From Actinomycetes bacterium (lineage in GTDB: Bacteria > Actinomycetota > Actinomycetes > Jiangellales > Jiangellaceae): a DNA stretch of 36,390 nt. The translations under genes and the position numbers were made by a program. The stretch covers positions 1-36,390 of the forward strand of contig JAJYTA010000025.1 in assembly GCA_021793295.1 (NCBI GenBank). The letters are read 5' to 3'. Below are positions 8,344 to 15,498 of the stretch, in pieces (the stretch's first letter is position 1; each line of letters opens with the position of its first letter). The notes under the pieces were generated by a model that had not been told where the DNA came from, did not search any database, and saw nothing but the letters and a program-made list of their open reading frames with translations.

Positions 8344-8865
8344 GTGACTATCAGTAGTTCCGGCCACCGGCCGGCGCGCAGGACGGCTCACGCCGACGAT
8401 GCGCTCGCGAGCGACACCCGAGTCGAGCGGCTGCCCGCGCCGCGTCGTCCAGGAGATGTCGACGCGAGTGGCGACCCCGCCTCGGCCGTGGTCCGGCCGA
8501 GTGTGGTTCACGTTCCTGCGCCGCTACTGCCGCTGATCGCCGCCGAACGCCGCACCTCGGGGCGGTCCAATGGGCAGATCCTCATTGCTGCCATCGAGGA
8601 CGGCCACGACCACCTGGTCCGCATGCACGAAGACGCCGCGAGCATCGGCGGCCGCTTGTTCGCGGCCCGTGCGGCCAAACCCCGCTTACCCGTCGCCCAG
8701 CCGTTGTGCCCGCTCAACATCCGCCTGTACGAGCAGGACTACGAGGTCCTCGACCGGCTGGTCGCCGAGCTCGAGGTCGGCTCGCGCAGTCGGCTGGCCA
8801 CGCTGGCGCTGTCGCTGTACCTCGAGGAGACCACCACCGAACCGAATGACGACCAAACCGAATGA
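8344..8865 (+). CDS. Protein with two ribbon-helix-helix-like segments
   Basis: A 173-residue protein from the GTG at 8344, preceded by GAGGAGGG. The frame is open back to an ATG at 8182, but that lies inside the repeat array and lacks a ribosome binding site. After a polar Arg-rich N-terminus, residues about 55-100 read as a strand (VVHVPAPLLPLIA) plus two helices with a GRSNGQIL turn. Residues about 118-162 read as a strand (PLNIRLYEQDYEVL) plus helices with GSRSRLATLAL. Both patterns match the ribbon-helix-helix fold of CopG/MetJ/Arc-type DNA-binding proteins, which bind tandem short repeats. Having both halves in one chain would give a built-in pseudodimer. It is probably an autoregulator of this locus acting at the array just upstream. 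The fold call is by pattern only. Confidence 0.6.
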   Translation: MTISSSGHRPARRTAHADDALASDTRVERLPAPRRPGDVDASGDPASAVVRPSVVHVPAPLLPLIAAERRTSGRSNGQILIAAIEDGHDHLVRMHEDAASIGGRLFAARAAKPRLPVAQPLCPLNIRLYEQDYEVLDRLVAELEVGSRSRLATLALSLYLEETTTEPNDDQTE

Positions 8866-8915
8866 CCACCCACCCGACTCGTTAGTTCGCCCCCACAGCC
8901 ATCAGGACGGCCCGG

Positions 8916-9617
8916 ATGAGTTCGCCCCCCACCCATCAGCCGACCCAGGACCAGCAGGACGCCCCTGACGTCGACATCCCCGAGTCCACACTGACCCCTG
9001 CGGTCGCCGCTCCGCCGAAGCAACGCCGGCGGCCCGCTGTCATCGGGCTGGGCGTCGCCCTCGTGGCAATCGGGGGTCTGGGCGCCGCCTGGCTTGCGAC
9101 GAGCGTGAGTGACACCGTGTCGGTCATCGCCGTCAACGCCGACGTGGCCCGCGGTGAAGTCATCGAGAGCAGCGATCTGACGACGGCCGACATCAACGCC
9201 GATCCCAGTCTGCGACCCATCCGGGCCTCGCGCATGGACGAGATCGTCGGCCAGCACGCCCGCAACGACCTCTCCAAGGGCACCCTGCTGACCAGCGACG
9301 CCGTAGCTGACGTCATCGTGCCCGGCGAGGGCGAAGCCATGGTCGGGGTCGCGGTCACCGCAGCCCAGTTGCCCGCTCGACCGCTGCGGCCCGGCGACAC
9401 CGTGCACATCGTCGACACGCCGAACGCGCAGGACGACCCGCCTCGAAGCACCCCGGAGTCCATCGAGGGGGTCGTCGTCGACTCCACCGTGGACGAGGAG
9501 TCCGGCCAGCGCGTCGTCGACGTCGTGGTGCCGGACAGCGACGCGAACGCCCTGGCCGCCCGGGTCGCCACCGGACGTATCGCCATCGTCTTGATGTCAC
9601 GAGAAGGGGGTGGGTGA
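8916..9617 (+). CDS. SAF-domain protein, CpaB/RcpC-like pilus assembly factor
   Basis: A 233-residue protein: about 40 polar residues, one membrane helix (about 41-63), then an outside SAF domain (about 68-205). The domain opens with VIAVNADVARGEVIESSDLT and contains a PLRPGDTVHIVDTP block, both typical of SAF/CpaB proteins. CpaB/RcpC proteins are envelope components of Tad pili thought to bind peptidoglycan or gate the pilus channel. In monoderm actinobacteria they stand in for secretin-associated parts. It is the first gene of the Tad operon and its stop overlaps the start of the TadZ-like gene. Confidence 0.8.
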   Translation: MSSPPTHQPTQDQQDAPDVDIPESTLTPAVAAPPKQRRRPAVIGLGVALVAIGGLGAAWLATSVSDTVSVIAVNADVARGEVIESSDLTTADINADPSLRPIRASRMDEIVGQHARNDLSKGTLLTSDAVADVIVPGEGEAMVGVAVTAAQLPARPLRPGDTVHIVDTPNAQDDPPRSTPESIEGVVVDSTVDEESGQRVVDVVVPDSDANALAARVATGRIAIVLMSREGGG

Positions 9618-10429
9618 TGGCAATCGTCGCCTTGACCTCTGCACGGGGCGCACCAGGGGTCACCACCAGCGCGTTGGCCATGGCCATGTTGTGGCCGCGC
9701 CCGGTGGTGCTGGTCGAGGCCGACGTCGCGGGTAGCAGCAGCATCCTGGCCGGCTACTTACGTGGCAGCGTGCCCCCCGACCGCGGGCTGGTCAGCCTCG
9801 CTGTGGCACACCGGCGTGGCGTGCTGGCCGAACGCTTCTTCGACCAGACGGTTCGGCTGATCGAGGACCGTGTTCGACTGGTCCCGGGCCTGGTCAACGC
9901 GCAGCAGGCCACCAGCATGGACCGACTGTGGTCGCCGCTGAGCATGGTGCTGGCAAGCCTCGAACGCACCGGCACCGACGTCATCGTCGACGCCGGACGG
10001 CTGGGCATGCTGCACGCGCCGATGCCACTGATCCGATCGGCGGACGCCGTCCTCCTGGTGACGCGTACGAGCTTGCCGGCGGTGAGCGCGGCGCGCGCCC
10101 GGATCGAGTCGTTGCGTACCGACCTGGTGGAGCTGGGCCAGGGCGACGACACGCTGTCGGTGCTCCTGGTCGGCGAGGGGCAGCCCTACCGGGCTCGCGA
10201 GATCCACGCGTCTCTGCGAACGCCGGTGCTGACGTCCATGGCCTGGGACCAGGCCGCCGCCGATTCTCTGAGTCACGGCGCGCCGTACGGCCGTCGTTTC
10301 GCTGCAGCACCACTGTTCCGGAGCACGAGGGTGGTCGTCGGCGCCGTCCACGAGCTCATCGATCGCCACCGAGCTCGGCTGGCTCCTGCGTCCGGAGAGA
10401 AATTGATCGAGGAGCCGACCTATGGCTGA
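9617..10429 (+). CDS. TadZ/CpaE-like MinD-family protein with degenerate P-loop
   Basis: A 270-residue soluble protein. The ATG at 9617 overlaps the previous stop; a GTG one codon upstream (9614) is possible. GAAGGGGG lies before it. The N-terminus ALTSARGAPGVTTSALAMA aligns with the ParA/MinD Walker A (KGGVGKTT) but lacks both lysines. The VVLVEADVAGSS strand matches the A' motif, and VIVDAGRLGM near residue 121 matches the Walker B region. TadZ/CpaE proteins place the pilus machine at the pole and recruit the TadA ATPase. The altered P-loop suggests nucleotide binding without efficient hydrolysis, as known for some TadZ proteins. It is placed directly before the TadA ATPase gene, which it overlaps by eight bases. 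Confidence 0.78.
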   Translation: MAIVALTSARGAPGVTTSALAMAMLWPRPVVLVEADVAGSSSILAGYLRGSVPPDRGLVSLAVAHRRGVLAERFFDQTVRLIEDRVRLVPGLVNAQQATSMDRLWSPLSMVLASLERTGTDVIVDAGRLGMLHAPMPLIRSADAVLLVTRTSLPAVSAARARIESLRTDLVELGQGDDTLSVLLVGEGQPYRAREIHASLRTPVLTSMAWDQAAADSLSHGAPYGRRFAAAPLFRSTRVVVGAVHELIDRHRARLAPASGEKLIEEPTYG

Positions 10430-12047
10430 CCAGCACAACGCAGCCGCGAACCTCGAGAACCTCCCGCTGTTCGCCGAGACCGATCCCCCTCTCGACCTCG
10501 ACGACTGGAGCGAGACGCACCCGGGCCGCGGCCCCGCACGATCGAGTCCGACCGACTTGAGACGGTCGCTGCAGGCCAAGCTCGCCTCGGCCACCACGGC
10601 GGCCCCGTCCGGCGAGCGCTCGGACAGCCAGCACGACTCCACGGCGCGCCCAGGGCTGCACGCCCGGCAACGGCCCACCGGAACCGGCGACCAGGACGCG
10701 CCACACTCCCCGAGCCGCACGGTCGGCCGGGGCGAGAACATCGACTGGGGCTTGGTCCGCGCTTACCGCGAACAAGCCGCTGACCAGCTTGCCCACGCAC
10801 TGCGCAGCCGTGAGGGCCTGGACGAAGCCGGGCGCCGCGAACTCGGCCGCAGCATCGTCGTCGAGTTGCTCGCCGACCATGCCGAGCGTGCCCTGACCCG
10901 GGGCCTGCCCATCATCACGCAGGACGAGCAGATCCAGCTCGCCGACGCCATCATGGCCGCGCTGTTCGGTCTCGGCCGCCTGCAGCCCCTCGTCGACGAC
11001 CCCGAGATCGAGAACATCGAGATCAACGGGCACGACAACGTCTACCTGATCTACAGCGACGGGCGCATCGAGGCCGGGCCACCGGTGGCCGACAGTGACG
11101 AGGAGCTCATCGAGACGCTGTCTTTCCTGGCCACCCGGACCAGTTCCAACGAGCGCCCGTTCTCACCCACCAGCCCACGCTTGCATCTGAGGCTGCGCGA
11201 CGGTTCACGGCTGGCCGCGACGGCATGGATCACCCCGCGACCGGTGGCGGTGATCCGTCGGCACCGCCTGACCGACATCGGCATCGACGACCTCGTCGAA
11301 CTCGACATGCTCAGCCCGGCGGCCGCGGCGTTCCTGGCCGCCGCCGTCCGCGCCCGCAAGAGCGTCGTCGTCTCCGGCGCGCAAGGTGCTGGGAAGACGA
11401 CGCTGGTCAGGGCGCTGACGAACGAACTCGATCCGCTCGAACGCATCGGCACCATCGAAACCGAGTACGAGCTGCACCTGCACGACATGCCGGAGCGGCA
11501 CAAGCGCATCGTGGCGTGGGAGGCCCGTCCGGGCAGCGGCGAGCGCGGACCTGACGGTCGCGCCGCAGGCGAGATCACTTTGGACGATCTCGTCTTCGAT
11601 TCGCTGCGGATGAACCTCTCCCGCCTCATCGTCGGCGAGGTCCGTGGACGTGAAGTGTTGCCCATGTTCAAGGCGATGCAGTCCGGAGCCGGATCGCTGT
11701 CCACGACGCACGCACATTCCGCACGCGCCGCCATCGAACGGTTGGTGACCTGTGCCATGGAGGCCGGCCAGCACGTCACCGAATCTTTCGCCTACCGTCA
11801 GATCGCCGAGCACATCGACCTCATCGTGCAGATCGAGCTGCAGGACGACAGCCAGGCCGGTGGGAAACGCACCCGGTACATCTCCGAGATCATCGCCATC
11901 GAACCGGGCGAGCACGGGATGCCCGCGGTCACCGACGTGTTCCGGCCGGGACCCCACGGCTTCGCCGTGCCGGGAACACCGCCGATCTGGCTGCCCGACC
12001 TCGAACGTGTCGGCTTCAACTCTCGACTACTCGACCAGGAGGGGTGA
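10422..12047 (+). CDS. TadA/CpaF-type secretion ATPase
   Basis: A 541-residue protein. About 105 N-terminal residues are low-complexity and probably disordered. A CpaF N-terminal helical domain and the conserved PLVDDPEIENIEINGHDNV block follow. The RecA-like core has Walker A GAQGAGKTT (about 319-327), an Asp-box-like IETEYELHL, Walker B RLIVGEVRG (about 402-410) and a His box STTHAHSA. These are the defining motifs of the VirB11/GspE superfamily, Tad subclade. The enzyme hydrolyses ATP at the inner membrane face to drive pilin polymerisation through TadB and TadC. The overlap with the TadZ-like gene and a 3-bp gap to tadB show one operon. Confidence 0.92.
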   Translation: MADQHNAAANLENLPLFAETDPPLDLDDWSETHPGRGPARSSPTDLRRSLQAKLASATTAAPSGERSDSQHDSTARPGLHARQRPTGTGDQDAPHSPSRTVGRGENIDWGLVRAYREQAADQLAHALRSREGLDEAGRRELGRSIVVELLADHAERALTRGLPIITQDEQIQLADAIMAALFGLGRLQPLVDDPEIENIEINGHDNVYLIYSDGRIEAGPPVADSDEELIETLSFLATRTSSNERPFSPTSPRLHLRLRDGSRLAATAWITPRPVAVIRRHRLTDIGIDDLVELDMLSPAAAAFLAAAVRARKSVVVSGAQGAGKTTLVRALTNELDPLERIGTIETEYELHLHDMPERHKRIVAWEARPGSGERGPDGRAAGEITLDDLVFDSLRMNLSRLIVGEVRGREVLPMFKAMQSGAGSLSTTHAHSARAAIERLVTCAMEAGQHVTESFAYRQIAEHIDLIVQIELQDDSQAGGKRTRYISEIIAIEPGEHGMPAVTDVFRPGPHGFAVPGTPPIWLPDLERVGFNSRLLDQEG

Positions 12048-12050
12048 GAG

Positions 12051-12968
12051 ATGTCTCCGTTCGCGGCAGCGCTGGCAGCGATCCTCGTCCTGGGTGGGTC
12101 GATGCTCATCGTCGTGGGCCTGATCCCGCGGCCTGCGCTCGCGCGCCCGAGCACGCGGAGCCAACGGATCAAGCACCGTTTCATCACCCTCACCGGAGGA
12201 CGTGACGACAAGGCGCGGCGATTCCGCCTGCTCCTCGCGATCGGTCTCGGCGTGGGCATGCTGGGCTGGCTGTTCACCGGCTGGCTGATTCTGGTCATCA
12301 TCGCGCCGGCTGCGCTGGTCGGTCTGCCGATCCTGCTCACCCCTCCGGCCAGCGCCACCCCCGTCGCCAAGCTCGAGGCCATGGAGGAGTGGACGCGGTC
12401 GCTGGCGGGCGTCCTGACCGTCGGCGTCGGCATCGAACAGGCCATCACCGCGACCATGAAGTCCAGTCCCGAGGCCATTCGTCCCGAGGTGACCACGCTC
12501 GTGGCCAGGCTCCGGGCCCGTTGGCCGACCGTGGCCGCACTCCGGGCGTTCGCCGACGACCTCGACGACGCCACCGGCGACCTGATCGCGTCGTCGCTGA
12601 TCCTCGGCGCCACCCGGCGCGGGGCCGGACTCGCCGCCGTGCTGGAGGGGCTGGCCGCGACGGTCGCTCAAGACGTGCAAGTGCGTCGCAAGATCGAGGC
12701 GGACCGCTCCAAGCCGCGGACCACCGCACGCATGGTCACCATCGTCACGCTGATCGCACTGGCGTTCATGGCGTTCAACAGCACCTACATCCAGCCTTAC
12801 GGCACGCCTGTCGGGCAGATCGTTCTGGCCGTCCTGCTCAGCTTCTACGTCCTGTGTCTGCTGTGGATGCGCCAGATCACCAAGCCCCAGCCGCTGCCGC
12901 GCATCATGGGCTGGAACCTGCGTGTTCCCGGTCAACAGGCTGAACCTGCCCCCGCGGAGGCTTCATGA
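12051..12968 (+). CDS. tadB: TadB-like inner-membrane platform protein (GspF family)
   Basis: A 305-residue protein with a GGGGTGAGAG site before the ATG. Membrane helices lie at about 5-25 and 62-95, with a last pair at about 230-280. The cytoplasmic domain between them contains the GspF-family core with LEAMEEWTRSLAGVLTVG and repeated Gly/Ala helices. TadB and TadC form the platform in the membrane on which the TadA ATPase acts. The order TadA-TadB-TadC and the four-base overlap with the next gene support the assignment. The family is clear. TadB rather than TadC follows from gene order. Confidence 0.85.
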   Translation: MSPFAAALAAILVLGGSMLIVVGLIPRPALARPSTRSQRIKHRFITLTGGRDDKARRFRLLLAIGLGVGMLGWLFTGWLILVIIAPAALVGLPILLTPPASATPVAKLEAMEEWTRSLAGVLTVGVGIEQAITATMKSSPEAIRPEVTTLVARLRARWPTVAALRAFADDLDDATGDLIASSLILGATRRGAGLAAVLEGLAATVAQDVQVRRKIEADRSKPRTTARMVTIVTLIALAFMAFNSTYIQPYGTPVGQIVLAVLLSFYVLCLLWMRQITKPQPLPRIMGWNLRVPGQQAEPAPAEAS

Positions 12969-13870
12969 ACTGGGAACTGGGAATCCTCGCAGGTGCCGTC
13001 GCGGGTCTGGGCCTCACCGTGGTCGTGCGCGAACTCGTCCCTGCGCACCCCCATCTGCGGGCCACGCTGGGCCGGCTGCATGACGATCTGCGCCCGGAGT
13101 CCCCGAAGGCGCCGGAGTCGCCGACCCGACAATCCTCGTTGTTCCAGGACCGCATCGGCCGCCTGCTCGAGCACCGGTTCCCGGCGATGGTCACCTTCCG
13201 GCTCCCTCGGCGCGAGCTCGACCTGCTGCGCATCCCCACGTATCGATACTTCGGTGAGAAAGCTCTGTGGGCGCTGCTCGGGCTGTGTTTCCCGGCGATC
13301 CTGATGCTGACGCTCGCGGTGACGGGCGTGACGCTGCCGTTCAGCGTCCCCGCCTTCGTCGGGCTCATCCTCGCCGTCGTGATGTGGTTCCTGCCGGACG
13401 TGGAGACCCGGCAGAAGGCCACCAAGGCGCGTGAGGAGTTCACCCGGGCCCTGGGTGCCTACATCGACCTCGTGGCCCTCGAACGGGCCGGCGGCGCGGG
13501 CTCGACGCAGGCCCTGGAGAACGCGGCCGAGGTCGGCGACTCCTGGGTCTTCCAACGCCTGCGCGAAGAGCTGGCCCGGGCACGCTGGTCGGGCTCCACG
13601 CCGTGGGAAGCGCTGCACATCCTTTCCCGGCAACTCGGCCTCAGCGACCTCGACGACCTGGCCGACATCATGCGCCTGTCCGGTGAGGAAGGCGCCACGG
13701 TGTATGAGAGCCTGCGTGCCCGCGCCAGCGGGTTGCGCGATGCGACACTGTCCGCCGAGCACACTCGGGCCAACGCAGACAGTGAGCGCATGGTCATGCC
13801 CGTAGCACTGCTGGGCGTGGTGTTCATGGCCCTCCTCGCAGCTCCGACGGTGATGCGTATGCTCGAATGA
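12965..13870 (+). CDS. tadC: TadC-like inner-membrane platform protein (GspF family)
   Basis: A 301-residue protein. One membrane helix lies at the N-terminus (about 5-22), a pair at about 98-140 and one at the C-terminus (about 275-295). A GspF-type helical domain spans about 150-270 (REEFTRALGAYIDLVALERAGGAG, quoted only as landmarks: REEFTRALGAY and LERAGGAG). The YIDLVALERAGG-like pattern is common to actinobacterial TadC proteins. The ATG overlaps the tadB stop (ATGA). It works with TadB as the platform for pilin extraction and polymerisation. A 122-bp gap with a long inverted repeat separates it from the pilin gene. Confidence 0.84.
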   Translation: MNWELGILAGAVAGLGLTVVVRELVPAHPHLRATLGRLHDDLRPESPKAPESPTRQSSLFQDRIGRLLEHRFPAMVTFRLPRRELDLLRIPTYRYFGEKALWALLGLCFPAILMLTLAVTGVTLPFSVPAFVGLILAVVMWFLPDVETRQKATKAREEFTRALGAYIDLVALERAGGAGSTQALENAAEVGDSWVFQRLREELARARWSGSTPWEALHILSRQLGLSDLDDLADIMRLSGEEGATVYESLRARASGLRDATLSAEHTRANADSERMVMPVALLGVVFMALLAAPTVMRMLE

Positions 13871-13912
13871 TCTTCGTCCACTCGAGCGCTCAGCCGAGAT
13901 TTCTCCAGGACT

Positions 13913-13956
13913 CCCGTCACAGGAAGCCACCTTCAGCCGCCTACAGCTGTGACGGG
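13913..13956. promoter_or_regulatory. 10-bp perfect inverted repeat between tadC and the pilin gene
   Basis: CCCGTCACAG at 13913-13922 and CTGTGACGGG at 13947-13956 are exact reverse complements, 24 bases apart. In RNA they could form a long-loop hairpin that separates expression of the assembly genes from the pilin; in DNA they could be an operator. No T-run follows. The GTCACA half-site is shared with the repeat at 8276-8294. Confidence 0.5.
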
Positions 13957-13992
13957 GTGGACAGCCCGCACCCCCCGGAAGGAACACCCAAC

Positions 13993-14193
13993 ATGCTGCA
14001 ACTCCAGACATGGATCACCGTCATGTCGGGCGAGCTGCGCGACCGCTACGCCGAAGCGCTCCGACAGCGCCCGGAACGCGGCGCGACGACGCTCGAGTAC
14101 GTCGTGATCGCCGCGGCCGTCTTCGTCGCCGCGGTGGCCCTCGTCGGCATCATCATCGGCGTCATCAACCGCGAACAGGCGAAGATCGAGTAG
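13993..14193 (+). CDS. flp: Flp-type major pilin
   Basis: A 66-residue prepilin from the ATG at 13993, with GGAAGGAAC just before it; the frame is open further upstream without a plausible start. A leader of about 30 residues ends in RPERG, followed by ATTLEYVVIAAAVFVAAV, the class IVb pilin pattern. Cleavage is expected after Gly by a TadV-type prepilin peptidase, with the conserved Glu at mature position 5 and a hydrophobic helix that packs the fibre core. The mature part is about 35 residues, as in other Flp pilins. It is the likely main subunit of the pilus made by this operon. No prepilin peptidase gene is visible in the window. Confidence 0.85.
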   Translation: MLQLQTWITVMSGELRDRYAEALRQRPERGATTLEYVVIAAAVFVAAVALVGIIIGVINREQAKIE

Positions 14194-14197
14194 CCCC

Positions 14198-14629
14198 ATG
14201 GGTACCCGACCACGAGTCCATCCACCGGCGGCGGCGCGCCGGCGCACGCGCGGAGTCGAGCGCGGCGCCGCCACGCTGGAGCTCGTGGTGATCTTCCCGG
14301 TCGTGCTGCTCATCACGTTCGGCGTGATCGAGGCGGCGCTGTGGTACCACGCTCGCAACGTCGCGCTCGCCGCGGCCGAGGAAGGCGTCCGGGTGGCCAC
14401 CGGTGACGGTGGCTCCCTCGACGCCGGCATCGGCGAGGCGAGAGACTTCGCGTTACGCGCTGGAGCCGACGACATCCTCAGCGCCGTCACCGTGGACTCC
14501 GCCGGCGACGACACCGAAGTCAGCATCACCGTCTCCGGGCACTCGCTGAGCCTGTTCCCGGGCTGGTCCGGGCACGAGGTGTCGCAAACGGCCAGCGGCC
14601 CGGTCGAGCGATTCACGATGCCGGACTGA
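14198..14629 (+). CDS. tadE: TadE-like pseudopilin
   Basis: A 143-residue protein that starts four bases after the pilin stop. A basic leader of about 22 residues ends in VERG, followed by AATLELVVIFPVVLLITFGV, the TadE prepilin signature with Glu at mature position 5. The remaining 95 residues are a small outside domain with a region of beta strands (DTEVSITVSGHSLSL). TadE-like minor pseudopilins are processed by the same peptidase as Flp and help initiate or stabilise the pilus. It could also be called TadF; the two are hard to tell apart by sequence. Confidence 0.82.
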   Translation: MGTRPRVHPPAAARRRTRGVERGAATLELVVIFPVVLLITFGVIEAALWYHARNVALAAAEEGVRVATGDGGSLDAGIGEARDFALRAGADDILSAVTVDSAGDDTEVSITVSGHSLSLFPGWSGHEVSQTASGPVERFTMPD

Positions 14630-14631
14630 TC

Positions 14632-15069
14632 ATGTGCCGCCACATCGGTTCGCCCCAACGAGGCTCCGCCACCACGGAGCTCGCGGTCGTGGCTCCGGGA
14701 CTGCTGATGATCATCGCGCTGCTCGTGATGGGCGGGCGCATCACGATCGCGGGCGGGTCGGTCGAGCATGCCGCGGCCGAGGCGGCCCGGGCCGCCTCCA
14801 TCGCGCGCACCGCGAGCGACGCCGTCGCCGCCGGCACCGCCGCGGCGCAACGGTCGCTGGAACAGCAAGGTCTGAGTTGCGTCGGCGCGCCCGCCATCAC
14901 CATCAACGCCCAGGAGTTCGCCCGGCCGCCGGGCGAACCGGCCGCCGTCTCGGCCACGGTGACGTGCGAAGTGCAGCTTTCCGACATCACCATCCCGGTG
15001 GTTCCCGGGTCGCGCACCATCACCGAAACCGTCCAGAGCCCGCTCGACACCTACCGGATGCGCCGATGA
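14632..15069 (+). CDS. Second TadE/TadF-like pseudopilin
   Basis: A 145-residue protein, ATG two bases after the previous stop. A short leader with RG then SATTELAVVAPGLLMIIALLV gives the TadE-like prepilin pattern, Glu at position 5 after the expected cleavage. Ala-rich helix (EHAAAEAARAASIARTAS) and a beta-rich C-terminal half follow, with two cysteines (SCVG, VTCEV) that could form a disulfide outside. Its stop overlaps the start of the TadG-like gene. It is a minor pseudopilin partner of the product of 14198-14629. Confidence 0.8.
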   Translation: MCRHIGSPQRGSATTELAVVAPGLLMIIALLVMGGRITIAGGSVEHAAAEAARAASIARTASDAVAAGTAAAQRSLEQQGLSCVGAPAITINAQEFARPPGEPAAVSATVTCEVQLSDITIPVVPGSRTITETVQSPLDTYRMRR

Positions 15070-15488
15070 AGACCATGAACCCGGGCGACGAACGCGGCGC
15101 GGTGGCCATCTTCGCCGTCGTCATCGTCATGGCGTTGTTCCTGGCCATCGGCCTGGTCGTCGACGGCGGCAGTCGCATCCGCGCGATGCAGCGAGCCGAC
15201 GCCCTGGCTTCCGCGGCGGCTCGAACCGGCGCCCAAGCAGTCGTCTTCGGCGGTGAAGCGGGCCATCCGACCATCGATGTCGGACCGGCGTGCCGGGCCG
15301 CGGCGGATTACCTCGTGCAAGCCGGCGTAGAACCGACCGACTGTGTCCGCGTCGACGACTCCACGCTGCGCGTCGGCGCGACCGTCTCGTACGAAAACGT
15401 CTTCCTGTCCTTGATCGGTCCGTCCACATCCCAGGTCACCGGAAGTGCCCAGGCGCGGCTCGCGCGCGGTGTAGGCGACGAACAGTGA
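15066..15488 (+). CDS. TadG-like protein (putative Flp pilus assembly protein, short)
   Basis: A 140-residue protein from the ATG at 15066, overlapping the upstream stop (ATGA). The N-terminus DERGAVAIFAVVIVMALFLAIG is the TadG/TadE-type membrane helix (landmarks DERGAVAIF and MALFLAIGLVVDGG), followed by an Ala-rich amphipathic helix (AMQRADALASAAARTGAQ) and a small outside domain with two cysteines. TadG proteins normally carry a large von Willebrand domain; this one is much shorter and matches the truncated 'Rv3660c-like/TadG-like' form common in actinobacteria. It probably acts at the pilus base. Confidence 0.75.
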   Translation: MKTMNPGDERGAVAIFAVVIVMALFLAIGLVVDGGSRIRAMQRADALASAAARTGAQAVVFGGEAGHPTIDVGPACRAAADYLVQAGVEPTDCVRVDDSTLRVGATVSYENVFLSLIGPSTSQVTGSAQARLARGVGDEQ

Positions 15489-15498
15489 GGAGATTCCC

